A stretch of 64,000 bases of DNA, taken from assembly GCA_905221605.1 (NCBI GenBank), contig CAJNDS010000280.1, positions 595,892 through 659,891 of the forward strand, in the 5' to 3' direction. Shown piece after piece: positions 21,595 to 32,151 of the stretch (within the stretch, counting starts at the first letter, position 1; the number at the start of each line of letters is the position of its first letter). Under the pieces are notes generated by a model. The model was not told where the DNA came from and did not search any database. It saw nothing but the letters and a program-made list of their open reading frames with translations. The position numbers and the translations under genes are program-made. This DNA comes from Symbiodinium natans. Lineage: Eukaryota > Sar > Dinophyceae > Suessiales > Symbiodiniaceae.

Positions 21595-22785
21595 AAGACA
21601 ACTTGTATCGAAGCGCGCAACCTGGGCCAGGACCGCGCCGACTCCGTGGAGAAGGGCGCTTTGCTGGTGCGCAAAGTGCTTATGCACCACATGAGCATTC
21701 CAGCCCTGAACAAATGGACGACAGTGGCTCCCTGCGCTTCTTTCGTGGCTGCGCAGCAGCATTTTTGCGGGGTGTTGCCTGCTGCTTTCGAGGCCTGTTT
21801 TGGCAACTTGCCCGAAGCGTCGGAATCGTCCCAAGAGGATCAGGGGGCCGCGCTGGGGCAGCCCATTGACCAGACCAGAAGGTGGCGCAAACTTGCACGC
21901 AGGCGGCAGAAGAAAGCCGTTATGTTCTTGAAGGATCCAGAGTCGCAGTTTCGCACACTTAGCTGGACCGTTCTGACTGCTCCAGTGATGCGGATCCATT
22001 ACTCTCTGTTCAAGCACGCGCACTGGTTCACTGAGCGCCCAGCGGTTCCCCCCGACGAGTCCTCAGCCTTTGGCATGGTGGCAGCGAGGCCTACCAGGAG
22101 AGCGCTTGCTGTGTTTGCAGACATGATGCAGTCCACCGAAAACGAGTCGTGGCTGCCCCTCGTCGGGTTTTATGGCCCTGTGCTGCAGTGGCCTCAGGCC
22201 AGGTTGCGAACCACTCGACGAACGGTTTGCACAATCGTCGGCCAGCTCTGGCGAAAGCTTGATGAGCCGTGGCAGCAATATCCGTGGAAGCTGCTTGGCC
22301 TTCTGGCAGACGACGAGAGGCGAAGGCAAGCTTGCGCCGAAGAGTTGCTTGCCAGCAGGAAGTGCTGCCTGGACAACTTTTCTGAGAAGCTACGAGCCAT
22401 GTGTCCCTCTGCGGAGCAGCTACTCTCTGCAAAGACGGCTACTTTCCTCGAAGCGGTTTTCAACCGGGTGGTGCCCACGTCCACCGACATTGAGCGGTGC
22501 TTCGCCCGCTATCAGAGATGGACGGCGACGCGAGGGCACAAGCTCAAAGCAAGCCAGCTAGCCGCCCGGCACTATGCGCAATGCATGACGCACCTCGTAG
22601 ATCAGTGGCGCAGACGGCGCATTCGAGCTGGCTTGCAGGCAGCGCCCAGGACGCACAGACATCGGCCGGTTTGGATTCGCGGGGCTCGCTCCCAGCGTGC
22701 CAGCACGGGCCTGCACGCGTTCACTCGGGCCCAGCGGCATCTTGGCGCGCCAGCCCGGGGAAACCAGGGTGGTCCAGCATCGGCG
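21595..22785 (+). CDS. hAT-like transposase, C-terminal catalytic/dimerisation part
   Basis: The frame (from about 21595, preceded by AG) reads CIEARNLGQDRADSVEKGAL, then PALNKWTTVAPCASFVAAQQ, the block that should follow GPWKGPPV of the 11.8-12.8 kb exon. Further on are a Trp-rich helical part (QLWRKLDEPWQQYPWKLLGL) and the block VVPTSTDIERCFARYQRWTA followed by LKASQLAARHYAQCM. The latter has the ST-x-E-R-x-F shape of the hAT C-terminal dimerisation region. The frame ends at 22788, but the protein appears to continue in another frame from about 22750. Together with the N-terminal part it would be about 1000 residues. Confidence 0.6.
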
Positions 22786-23855
22786 TAGCGAGCCGCGCTT
22801 GGAGTCGTCTCCCTCCGGAGGAACGAGCGAGGTGGAGACAGCAGGCGAGGTTGCAGAACGCAGCTGCAAGGGCCCAGTTGGCGCAGGCCGAGGAAGCGGA
22901 AGGAGCAGAGAGCTTCGTCGGGGGTCCTTGGGACATGGGCTCCTCTGCGGGCTTTCCGCTGGCACGCCACGTTGTCGTCGACAACCAGCCACGCCAAGCA
23001 GAGATGGCGCAGCAGTTCGAGGAGCGCGCGCAGCAGCTACAGCCAGAGAATCTGGACAGCATGAGCGGAGCGCCTCAGGCCAACCAGAACCTTTTCGCGC
23101 CCTGCGACAGCGGCGCCTGTTTCGGCAGTTTGCCAGAAGGCAGGCCTCGGGCCGATGCGGAGAACCTACACAGTCTCTTGATTCACGCGATCATGAAGAA
23201 AGGGCCGGGGCCGTTGAAGATGACAGAAGAGCCGCTCGTCGTGGCCTTCCTGTCCGAAGTCGCAGAGCGCGCTGAGTATTATGTGGTTGCCTATAACACA
23301 CGCAAGCCGCCCATTGAGGCCGCCATGCTGAAGGTGGAAGTCGATATGAACGAGGAATTGCCCGAAGGCGTATCCAAGTCGTTGAGAATGAGCGCCGCTC
23401 CGGACGGGCAGCAGTTTGTGTTCTTCACGAACAAGTCCCTGTGCGTGCGCTTGCTTCAGGTCGCCAGCGATTGGACTCTCTACACCCTTCAGGTAGGGCC
23501 TGTGCGTAAGCTTTGGCATTTTGACATCATGGGCGCAGAGAAAGTTGATACAGAGGCTGCTAAGCGCGACTTGGACTCATCGCGAAGCGCCGCTGTGGCT
23601 TTGCAGGCCCTGCGCGAACTGCTCAAACCAAGGCAGCCGCCAAAAAGACGGGACCCTGGCGCCTTTCCCAAGCCCTCAAAGAAGAGAGCCAAGAAGGCAG
23701 CGGCTGACCCAGAAGCTGAGGAAAAGCGCCACGAAGTCGCGGAGGACGAGGAGGAGGCCAGCAGCCAAGGCAGCTCCCGCAGCGACGTCGCTGCTGGGTT
23801 TTGCGACCCAACGGCGAGATCAAGCGCCGAGATTGAGGCGACCCAGCTTCACTAG
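22750..23855 (+). CDS. Continuation of the transposase polypeptide in a shifted frame
   Basis: This frame (open from 22497, but only convincing from about 22760) begins with ASRAWSRLPPEERARWRQQA, a segment that in related proteins follows directly on the R-x-R-x-x-x-TGLHAF segment of the previous frame. It continues with EEPLVVAFLSEVAERAEYYV and ends in a basic tail (KPSKKRAKKAAADPEAEEKR), a likely nuclear localisation region. The stop is TAG at 23853-23855. I infer a single-base frame break around 22745-22785, near the run CCCGGGGAAACC. A separate overlapping gene is less likely. Confidence 0.5.
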
Positions 23856-25078
23856 TATGCAAGACAGACAATTCACATACTATACAATACAAAACATACA
23901 ATTCATATATAATACTAGTATTAATAATTATATATTATAGTTCTTATAATGATATATACTATATTATAATTTTTTGCTATATACGACTATACGATATTAT
24001 TTAGTATATATATTATATATATATATATGATATATGTATTGTAATGTCTGTCGTCGTCGTATAATATAAGATAAGATAATATAATATCAGATAATACATA
24101 ATATTACTATACCATATAGTATATATAGTATATAGCATAGGGATAAGAAGACCTATAAGAAATATCAGCCCTAAACCCTAAACCCTAAACCCTAAGCCCT
24201 AAGCCCTAAACCCTAAACCCTAAACCCTAAACTAAACCCTAAGTCTGCAGTCAGAGGCCTCCTGAGTCCTTGGCTCACAGAGTCGGGTTCGTTTTAGGCG
24301 CCTCAGCCTCAAAAGCCTTAAAATCTTAAAAGCTTTCAAGACTTAAACTTAAACTGAAAGTTAAAGGCTTAAGGCAACAAGGCTTAAGGCTTAAGGCTTG
24401 AGGCAGGTTTACTCTCAAGCAAGGTTAAGGTCTTAAAGTCTTAAAGGTTTTAGGTCGCCTTAAGGCCTTATTGAAGGCTTTTAAGGCTTTTCGGGCATGC
24501 TTTCAAGCCTTCCCTTAGGCCTCAGGGCCTTAGGCCTCAGGCCTCAGGCCTCCGGCCTAGTCGTAAAGTCTCGTCTTAAGGCCCAAAGTGCCTAAAGCTT
24601 AAGGCTTAAGGCTTAAGGCCTCAAGGTTTAAGGCCCCTTGAGTCTTAAGTCTTAAGTCTTGCGTGTTCTCGAGCCTGAAGAAATATTAAGGGCCCAGGCT
24701 AAGGGTCTTGAGTCTTGAGACAGGCTTGAGTCGGCTTGAGTCTTGAGCGCTCAGGGTCTTAAGCGAGAAGAGTCTTATATAGGTCTTCAGAGTCTGAAGC
24801 CTTGAGGTCTGAAGTCTTTGGACTCGACTCAAGACTCTTACGACTTAAGACTCAAGACTCTACCTAGAATAACAGCTCTAACATCTTCAGAGAATTCAGA
24901 ATCTTGAGCCTAAGGCTAAGGTCTTAGTCTTAACGGCTTAACGCTTAAGGCTTAAGGCTTAAGGCTTAAGGGCTTAAGGCTTAAGGCTTTGCTCATTCGG
25001 AGTCTTATGCTCAGTCTTAGGTCTTCGGCTTTCTGGAGTCTTAAGTTTGTCAGTCTCACTTCAGTCTCACGTCCCCAG
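23856..25078. repeat. Spacer: AT-rich then CTTAAGG mosaic
   Basis: 23870-24140 is AT-rich with TATATA and AATATA runs. 24165-24240 is CCCTAAA. The rest is CTTAAGG/GTCTTAAG mosaic. It ends with the pyrimidine-rich CTCACTTCAGTCTCACGTCCCCAG|G acceptor (split here only in description). No gene seen. Confidence 0.75.
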
Positions 25079-25572
25079 GTTCAGCTGTCCCAAACCTCCA
25101 GGCTGATGGAAGGTTGCTTCTAAGCCTAGCGTCTCGTGCTGAGGTTGTGGAGGAGCGTGCTGATGATTCGCACGAGCCGGCCTCGTCTTCCCGAGATCCG
25201 CCGCGGGCGCGCTCAGCGCCCCTTCCCCCCTCACGATCGAATGTGAAGCGCGCAACAACATGGGGGCGGCATCCTGCCTTCTCCGTGGCGCCCATCTACG
25301 CAGAGAAGGTCTACATCGGCTGGGGCGCAACGTGCGGGAGGCATCAGGATGCCTCGGGGCGTGCTTTGCCATGTCGGAAAACGATCAGCGCTGGCAGCGG
25401 CGAGAGCCGCCTCTCCGACGGCGAGTGCGTCCTGCGGCTGAAGCGTTGGCTTGTAGCCGGGTTGCGAGACAGTGAGTGGCGCGGGAATGCTCGGAGCTTT
25501 CACGTTTCGCAGGGCGGAGTGCAGCTGGAGCAGTTCAAGCACGGTCTCACAGAGGCCGAGCTCGACGCCAGA
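25079..25572 (+). CDS. Multi-exon cargo protein, GWGATC-domain exon
   Basis: From an AG|G acceptor the frame reads SAVPNLQADGRLLLSLASRA, a Ser/Pro/Arg-rich linker, then the block VYIGWGATCGRHQDASGRAL with Cys and His residues that could bind a metal, then ECVLRLKRWLVAGL and GGVQLEQFKHGLTEAELDAR. I recognise this GWGATC...RLKRW arrangement as a recurring dinoflagellate domain of unknown function, often in mobile-element proteins. A GT donor (AGA|GTTGGC) at 25573 joins in phase 0 to 26402. An exon upstream is required by the phase but was not found. Confidence 0.5.
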
Positions 25573-26401
25573 GTTGGCCACACAAGCAGCTGAGTCAGTG
25601 CCCAGCTTCGCGGCAAAATGCTGCGTCACCCACGCAGCGTGCTGAGTCGCTGCCATCAGTAGCTCTTGTCTTGCGCAGAGTTTGAAGTTTTATGAGTAGT
25701 CGAGGATTCTTTTTTTTGTAAATTCAGGTTTAAGTTTAAGATTTAAGATTATCTCTACCGCTTTTGTTTTTCCGGTTTTATCTTTATTTTTTGTTGTTAA
25801 TATCTAACATTTTTTCAAACTTTTAAACAATGTTTTAATGATTTGCCGCAACTATTTTCTCTACTCTATCTGTGCGTTTCTCGACCTTATCTGTGGTTTT
25901 CTCGACGTTATCCTTGGTTTTCTCTACACTAATTGTTTCGGCAAAACCTTCGGCAAAACATCATTATAAAGTTATAAAACTTAATTAAATTCTAATAATA
26001 TTATATAAAAATATATAGGTTTTTGTATAATACTCATACATTATAACCCTAAACCCTTAAACTTAAACCCTAAGCCCTAGGCCCGAAGCCCTCACGGTTT
26101 AGGGTTTAGGGTTTAGGGTTTAGGGTTTAGGGTTTAGGGTTTAGGGTTTAGGGTTTAGGGTTTAGGGTTTAGGGTTTAGGGTTTCCCTAAACCCTAAGCC
26201 CTAAACCCTAAACCCCTAAACCCCTTAGCCTTAAGCCTTAAGCCTAACCTTAAGCTTGAAGCCTTAAACTAACCCTAAACCCTAACCCTAACCTAAACCC
26301 TAGGCCCTAAGGCCCTAAGGCCCCTAAGCCCTAAACTAAACCCTTGCGTGCCTGACAAGTTGGCTTGTTCGAAGCGTGCCTGTGCGATTTTAGAGCCTCA
26401 G
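25573..26401 (+). other. Proposed GT-AG intron with AT-rich DNA and head-to-head telomere repeats
   Basis: The intron starts GTTGGC and ends GAGCCTCAG. 25690-26040 is AT-rich. 26098-26183 is a pure (TTTAGGG) array that meets CCCTAAA at about 26184-26220, giving an inverted junction. CCTAAGG variants follow. Confidence 0.45.
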
Positions 26402-26672
26402 ATCATGGATGCGGAGGAAGAGGGGCGAAGTGCTACGTCGGGGTCAAGTGTCAAGCTCAGGGTCGCGTACTCCTTGAGCAAGGTTTGTACATGCTGCCTT
26501 TGCAATCACAAGTCCACAGATGTGAGTCCTTTGGACGGGTGCGACGATGAGGATCGTCTCCTCGGAGGCCGGATCCCTTGGGCGAAGTATCGCAAGGTCG
26601 TCGACCCGGAGAGCGATGAGACGGTCCGCGTGCCAGAGGGTCGCATCGACTTGATCTGCCTCAACGTCTCAG
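26402..26672 (+). CDS. Multi-exon cargo protein, Cys-rich ICLNV exon
   Basis: The frame reads IMDAEEEGRSATSGSS, then SKVCTCCLCNHKSTD with four closely spaced Cys and a His, then a spacer and GRIDLICLNVS. The C-x-x-C pattern followed by L-I-C suggests a small zinc-binding module, recognised from memory in many Symbiodinium proteins. The exon ends TCAG with a non-canonical GA donor (GAGGGAGG) at 26673. Joining to 28693 gives LNVS-GYDWEFG, the order expected for the family. ATG 26405 could also be a start. Confidence 0.5.
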
Positions 26673-26926
26673 GAGGGAGGGGGGGGAGGGGGGGGGAAGG
26701 GACAAAAAAAAAATTGCGAGCGCTTACGCGCGGCGCAAAGCCGAGTAGGGTGAGAGTTAAATTAGGTTTCTTGTGTGGTGAGGGGGTTTTGAGGTTTGGG
26801 AGGGAGGAAAGGAAGGGGAGAGGGGGGGGGGAGGGAGGGGGGCGGGGGAGGGGGAGGGGGGTGGGGTGGGGGGGGGGGGGGGGGAGGGTGGGGGGGGGGG
26901 GGGAGGGTGGGGGGGGGGGGGAGGGT

Positions 26927-26966
<40 letters not shown>

Positions 26967-28692
26967 GGGGGGGGGGGGAGGGTGGGGGGGGGGGGGGGGG
27001 GGGGGGGGAGGGTGGAGGGGGGGGAGGCGCAAAGAGCCAACGCCGCAACTGCAGCTTCTTCGTGGCTCAAAGCTTGAAACTCAAAGCCAAAGCGGCCTCA
27101 GGCCTAGTTTTCACTGCAGCCATGTTGACGCCTCCTAAGAAGAAGAGGCAAGCAGACAATGCCGCCACCCCGCCTCCGGTGACACCACCGCCTGCAAAAC
27201 GCAGAAGAATGGACTCTGAAGAAACATCGGCTTCCAGCCCAGGCAGGTTTTTCGCGGCTACTCTGCAGTATGTTCGTCGAGTTGGTGAGATACTTGCAAA
27301 CTTGCGTTTGAGTCTGCAGAGCACGATGCCGTCAGAGCAGCCTGAGAGCCACCATCCGAGCGACGCTGAGACTGAAGTCCTACCTGGGGGAGTTTTGGAG
27401 GAGATCGCGGAAGCGCAGATTGCGGCCACCAGCGCAGAGCTGGACGCAGAGCTGTCTTGATTTTTGATGCTGGGCTGACGTTCCGGGGCCTGCTCCAGAG
27501 GTCGGCTCCATGACGACGCTCGTCATAGAGCAGGCCTTTGCAGCAGGCTTTGCTTTCTTCTGCCTTTTTACTGCGGGCTTCAACTCGGCCTCAGGCCTCA
27601 AGCGCTGCCCCAGCCCCTCAGGCCTCAGGCCCCAGGCCTCAGGCCCCAGGCCTCAAGCCTCAGGCCCAGGCCCCAGGCCGACAGTTTTTGTCCTTCCTGC
27701 TGCAGAAAAGACCGCCTTCAGGCTTCAGAACCAGGCCAAAGGCCCCTCTTCTAGTTCTAAGACAGGCTCTAAGTCTCTAAGACTCTAAGACTAAGACTCA
27801 GACATACTCTCAGACTCGAAGACTCCAAGACTCTGACTCTAAAGCCTACAGCTAACAGACTCTTCTAAGTCGTTAGAGTCCTAGAATCTTAGACTTAGAC
27901 ACCTAGGGTCACTTAGAGTCTAACAGTCTTGGAGTCTAAGAGTCTTGGAGTCTAAGAGTCTAAGAATCTAAGAAGAGTCTAGGAGTCTAAGACTAAGACT
28001 TGCTAAAAGACAAGACTGAATTAGAAGTTCCTCCAAGGCTCTAAGTCTCTAAGCCTAAGCCCTAAGGCCCGAGGGCCCTAATAATAAGTCCAACAAGTCT
28101 GTAAGGCTGTAAGGTTCGAAGATTAAGAGACAGCCAAACCGCTTTTGTAAGCAGCCTAGCCGCCTCTAAGACTCGCCGCCTCTAAGCCTCGAAGCATCCA
28201 AGCCTTTAAGCTCTGAGCTCTAAACTCTAAACTACTGTAAAGTTCTACATGCTGTAAAGCCGAATCGCTCTAAGGCCGAAGGCCCTGCAGGCCAGGCAAT
28301 CTGAGGCTCTGAGGTTTTTTCGGCTCCGACCCTTGATCCTCCCGGCCCGAAGCCTAATTAAAAATCACAAAGAGGCCTCAAGCCTGAAGCCTTCAAGTTT
28401 CCAAAGCCTAAAGTATCCTAAAGCCCCGGACCCAAGCCTTCGCGACTTCACGGCGAAGCAGACTAAGGCGACTAAGGCTCTACCCCAAGGCCCTGAGGCT
28501 GCTATAAGGCTCGAAGTCCAAGGCTCGAAAGTCTATGCCGAAGTTTAAAGACTTGAAGACCTTGATACGCCCCTTGAGCCCAGCCTTAAGCCGCCTTAAG
28601 GCTTGCCTTAAGCCTACAGCCGCCTTAAGCCTTAAGCCTTTGTTATCGCAAGTGACTCTGAGGGTCTAACTAGCGCAGACATAGCCTGGCAG
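26673..28692 (+). other. Proposed GA-AG intron with poly-G tract and CTAAGA repeats
   Basis: It contains a G-rich tract at about 26811-27027 (GGGGAGGGTGGG units), an ORF at 27122-27460, GCCTCAGGCC repeats near 27590-27680, GACTCTAAGA-type units at 27770-27990 and degenerate CTAAG DNA to 28660. It ends AGCCTGGCAG|G. Polyproline or polyglycine ORFs across the G tract are artefacts. Confidence 0.45.
27122..27460 (+). CDS. Small ORF inside the large intron, nuclear-type N-terminus
   Basis: After TTTTCACTGCAG|CC an ATG opens MLTPPKKKRQADNAATPPP, with two basic clusters (KKKR and KRRR) like nuclear localisation signals. An amphipathic stretch (AATLQYVRRVGEILANLRLS) and an acidic Ala-rich end follow; stop at 27458-27460. 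No family recognised. It may be an alternative exon of the surrounding gene or a nested small gene. Confidence 0.35.
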   Translation: MLTPPKKKRQADNAATPPPVTPPPAKRRRMDSEETSASSPGRFFAATLQYVRRVGEILANLRLSLQSTMPSEQPESHHPSDAETEVLPGGVLEEIAEAQIAATSAELDAELS

Positions 28693-29285
28693 GCTACGAC
28701 TGGGAGTTCGGCACCTACGCTGACTACTTCAAGGAAGTCGTCAAGAGGGAGAACAACACAAAGCACCAGCAATTTCTCGAAGCTCGCAAGCAGTGGATAA
28801 AATCCCACGCTGACAACAGCAAGGGCACTCGGCTTCGAAAGAAGGATGAGCTTTTCGCTGCAACGCGAAAGTTACAGGCCGAGCGCCGGATGGGCGGCCG
28901 CTTTCAGAAGCCCGAGAAATCGTTTGTGACGCCCGATGCCTGGAACCCGGCAATTCACGGCGGCGAGTACGACAAGTCCAAGGAAGTGGAGGAGGAGATC
29001 TTTGGCAAGGTCGTGAAGGGCTGCTGGGTGAGCACTTCGCCAGCTGGCATCTACAAGTTCAGCGAGTTCGACGAGAAGCTCATGAAGGAGATCGACGAGG
29101 AGCACAACCCTGAGGACTCCCTGTTTTCCGACGAGGCCCTCGCTCGGAAGAAAAAGGCAGCCGCGGACGCCGTCGAGCAAGCGGCAAAGGCGCGAGACAA
29201 CGTGGCTGTCCAGGGCAAGGAGCTGTCCCTGGGCAGTCTCCTCCAGAGCATTCAGAACTTTTCCGGCGCAAGCTCTTCCCGCGCG
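28693..29285 (+). CDS. Multi-exon cargo protein, YDWEFG exon
   Basis: From AG|G the frame reads YDWEFGTYADYFKEVVKREN, then HQQFLEARKQWIKSHADN, KKDELFAATRKLQAERRMGG, FQKPEKSFVTPDAWNPAIHG and IFGKVVKGCWVSTSPAGIYK. The charged helical pattern and order match a dinoflagellate family I recognise but that has no assigned function. The open frame can end at TGA 29298-29300, or at a GC donor (GCG|GCTTGG, 29286) that joins in phase 0 to 30532. I prefer the splice because the next exon has no good start. Confidence 0.5.
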
Positions 29286-30531
29286 GCTTGGAACTTCTGA
29301 GTTAAGGCTAAGGGCTAAGGCGGTTACGGTTAAGGCTTAAGGCTTAAGGCTTAAGGTTAAGGCTTAAGGCCTGTTAGGCGTTAAGGCCGTCAAGGGCTGA
29401 GGTTTGGCGCGCGTAACGCGGCTAAGGCTTAAGGCTTATAAGGCTTATAAGGCTTATAAGGCTTATAAGGCTTATAAGGCTTATAAGGCTTATAAGGCTT
29501 ATAAGGCTTATAAGGCTTATAAGGCTTGTAAGGCTTACAAGGCTTATAAGGCTTATAAGGCTTATAAGGCTCTTGAGGCTCTTGAGGCTTGAGGCTTAAG
29601 GCTTATAATAATCATTAAGGTAGACTTTAAGGCGGGCTTAACGTGGTTTTAGGTTTTACAGACTCTAAAGTCCGCCTTGAGCCTCAAGACTAAAACCGTA
29701 AGGCCTTAACGCTCCTTAAGCTTGAGGCTTTAAAGCTTGAAGGCTTTAAGGCTTTAGGTTTAAGGCGCTTAAGGTTTAAGTTCAAGGCTTCAGGCCTAAG
29801 GCTTAAGGCTTAAGGTTCAGGCACTCTTTGGGCGCAGCTTGAGTCTCAAGGCCGCAGGCCGAACTTAGGCTTGAGGCTTAAGGCTTCAGCTTTAGAAGGC
29901 TTAAGGCCTAAGGGCCTAAGGTCTAAGGAGTCTAAGGGCCTAAGGCCTAAGCTTTACGGTTTGAGGGCTTAAGGGCTTAAGGCTTAAGGCTCAAGGGCTC
30001 AAGGGCTTAAGGGCTTAAGGGCTGAAGGCTGAAGGCTTAAGGTTTAAGGCTTATAAGGCTTAGGCCTTAAGGCTTAAGGTTTAAGGCTTAAGGCTTAAGG
30101 TTTAAGGCTTAAGGCTTAAGGCTTAAGGCTTAAGGCTTAAGGCTTAAGGCTTAATGCTTAAGGCTTAAGACCCTTAAGCCAAGCCCTAAGGCCTTAAGCC
30201 TTAAGGCCTTAAGCTTTAAGGCTTAAGGCAGGCTGAAGGTTCAAGGTTCAAGCCTCAAGGCTAAAGGCCAAGGCTCAAGGACTCAAGGCTCAAGGCGCAA
30301 GGCTCAAGGCTCAAGGCTCAAGGCTCAAGGCTCAAGGCTCAAGGCTCAAGGCTCAAGGCTCAAGGCTCAAGGCTCAAGGCTCGGGTTACAGGTTCAGGGT
30401 TTACTCGAACTCAAACTCAAACATAAACTGCGCTGTTGCGCCGTTAAAAATCTTTCAGTCGCCTTTCAGTTAGCAGCCTTTTAAACTTTTAGGCCTAAGC
30501 CGCCTATGTCTTTTTGAGCATTTTTGCCAAG
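29286..30531 (+). repeat. Intron/spacer with TTATAAGGC and CTCAAGG arrays
   Basis: About fifteen TTATAAGGC nonamers at 29425-29575, CTTAAGG mosaic throughout, and a pure CTCAAGG heptamer array at 30290-30374. The KAYKAY-type translation across the nonamers is an artefact. It ends ATTTTTGCCAAG|G. Confidence 0.75.
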
Positions 30532-32151
30532 GACGGCGCCTGCAAGAAGACCGACGGCGACGAGAGCTCCTCTGGCGAGAGCAGCAGCAGCAAGCCGGGC
30601 GTCCAGGGCTCGTCCGAATCTGATGCTGAGGCCGGGCCGTCTGCAGCGCAGAGGCTGTTCGGCAGGTGCCAGCCGAAAGCGAAGTCCCAGTCCCAGCCTG
30701 CCCCTGCTGCTCAAGAAGCGAAGGCGAAAGCCAAAGCAAAGGCTCCGAAGGGCGGGCCTGGAGTCCAGCGCAGCAGGCCTCCGGCCGAGTCATCCGCTCC
30801 GAAGATGTTGTCGCTCGTTGCAGCCTCTTCGGCGGGTCTCGCAGCCCAGTCGAAGGCTGGAGGCGGGGATATGCTTCTCGTGGACGGGCGTGCCAAGAGG
30901 GCTTTCAACACGCTGCAGGAAAAAATTGAGGAGTACCAGCTCAAGCTGGCCGGATTGGCTTTGAACGACGCCATTCCCGAAGCCCACGCGCGGGGAGGCT
31001 GGAAGCAAGACTTGCAAAAGAGGGCGATTCTGTGCAGGAGCATTGCGAAGGGCTGCAAGGAACTCGTTCGTAGAACCGAAAAGAGCTCCAACAAAGAGTC
31101 CTTCGGCTCGGCGTTAGAGCGACTGGAGCAGCAAGCCAACGCTGCGCAAAGCATCGACAAGCTGTTCAGCACTTCTAGCGCAGAGCAGCCAGATGCTCAG
31201 CAGATGGTTCAGGCGTACGACAGCTGCGTCCGTTGCTTGAGCGAGGTCCTGAAGCCTAACAAGGCCTTGGGCCCAGTCTTCCAGCTGAAGTACATTTTGG
31301 CCAAAGGCAACCTCCACTGCCTGTACCAGGAGTACGCCCAGTTTAGCCGACTCTTTCTGTGGAGCGGGGCTGAAGAGATGGAGGCTCTCGGGAAGGTCTT
31401 GGACCGGGATGATCTCCAGAGTCACGTCGTGACTGAGGTGGAGAACCGGGTCATTCTTGCACTGCGTGCAGTGCAGCAGCAAGATCTCCAGGTCCTTGCT
31501 GCCTCAGGCGCCCTGGAAGGAGGGCTTTTGGAGGCTTCTTCGCTTTGCTCAGCCTTGATCGATTGCGGGAAAGCGGAGGGCGACAACTTTGTCCCGCTGG
31601 TTTTGCTGGAGGAACTAGGAGCGGCTCGCGGCATCTTGACTCTGGGCCAAAACGACCTCAAGGATCTCCTGAAGACAATCGACAAGTTGAGCGCCATGCA
31701 GTGCCACATTGAGTCCAAGGAAGAAGAGGAGGCCGAGGGCTTGGGCTCAGCCATCTCCCGCTTCTTTCTGCAGCACGCCACTGGCAAATCGCTGTTTGAC
31801 ATGGCCTGCGGCCGAGTGGAAGCGAGCAAGAAGGAGGCAGAGGCCGAAGAGGCTGTCAAGGACTTTGCAAAGCTTGTGAAGAACGCGGGGACAGCCGATG
31901 TGAACTCGCAGTTGCTAGACCAGGTATTCCTTCCTGCAGTCATCCAGTATCAGACCGCGCAGAAACTTTGCCAGGAGTTGAAGAAGAGCGCGAATGAGAA
32001 GGACAAGGTCTTGTCTTCGGCTACAGAGTGTTTGCGCAGGTCTTTGGAAAGCAGCAGGGAGGCCTTCCTTCAATGCGTCGAGGACTCCAGCGTGAAGCAT
32101 TTGCGGACGCAGTTCCGGCCTGCGCTGCGACTTGCCTGCTCTTACGATTGA
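30532..32151 (+). CDS. Multi-exon cargo protein, large helical exon
   Basis: The frame reads DGACKKTDGDESSSGESSSS (acidic/Ser-rich), an Ala-Lys-rich linker (QEAKAKAKAKAPKGG), then about 430 residues of mostly helical, coiled-coil-like sequence (FNTLQEKIEEYQLKLAGLAL; QSIDKLFSTSSAEQPDAQQM; KTIDKLSAMQCHIESKEEEE). There are no catalytic motifs I can name. TGA at 32149-32151 closes the frame, unless a donor near RPALRLAC joins to 33844. The role is perhaps structural or nucleic-acid-binding; unknown. Confidence 0.5.
   Translation, partial: DGACKKTDGDESSSGESSSSKPGVQGSSESDAEAGPSAAQRLFGRCQPKAKSQSQPAPAAQEAKAKAKAKAPKGGPGVQRSRPPAESSAPKMLSLVAASSAGLAAQSKAGGGDMLLVDGRAKRAFNTLQEKIEEYQLKLAGLALNDAIPEAHARGGWKQDLQKRAILCRSIAKGCKELVRRTEKSSNKESFGSALERLEQQANAAQSIDKLFSTSSAEQPDAQQMVQAYDSCVRCLSEVLKPNKALGPVFQLKYILAKGNLHCLYQEYAQFSRLFLWSGAEEMEALGKVLDRDDLQSHVVTEVENRVILALRAVQQQDLQVLAASGALEGGLLEASSLCSALIDCGKAEGDNFVPLVLLEELGAARGILTLGQNDLKDLLKTIDKLSAMQCHIESKEEEEAEGLGSAISRFFLQHATGKSLFDMACGRVEASKKEAEAEEAVKDFAKLVKNAGTADVNSQLLDQVFLPAVIQYQTAQKLCQELKKSANEKDKVLSSATECLRRSLESSREAFLQCVEDSSVKHLRTQFRPALRLACSYD

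Noticed and set aside
26506-27138. Polyproline/polyglycine ORFs
   Set aside because: Translation of the G-rich tract; only the part before 26673 and the ORF from 27122 have coding character.
29404-29592. KAYKAY repeat protein
   Set aside because: Direct translation of the TTATAAGGC nonamer array; no start or flanking coding signal.
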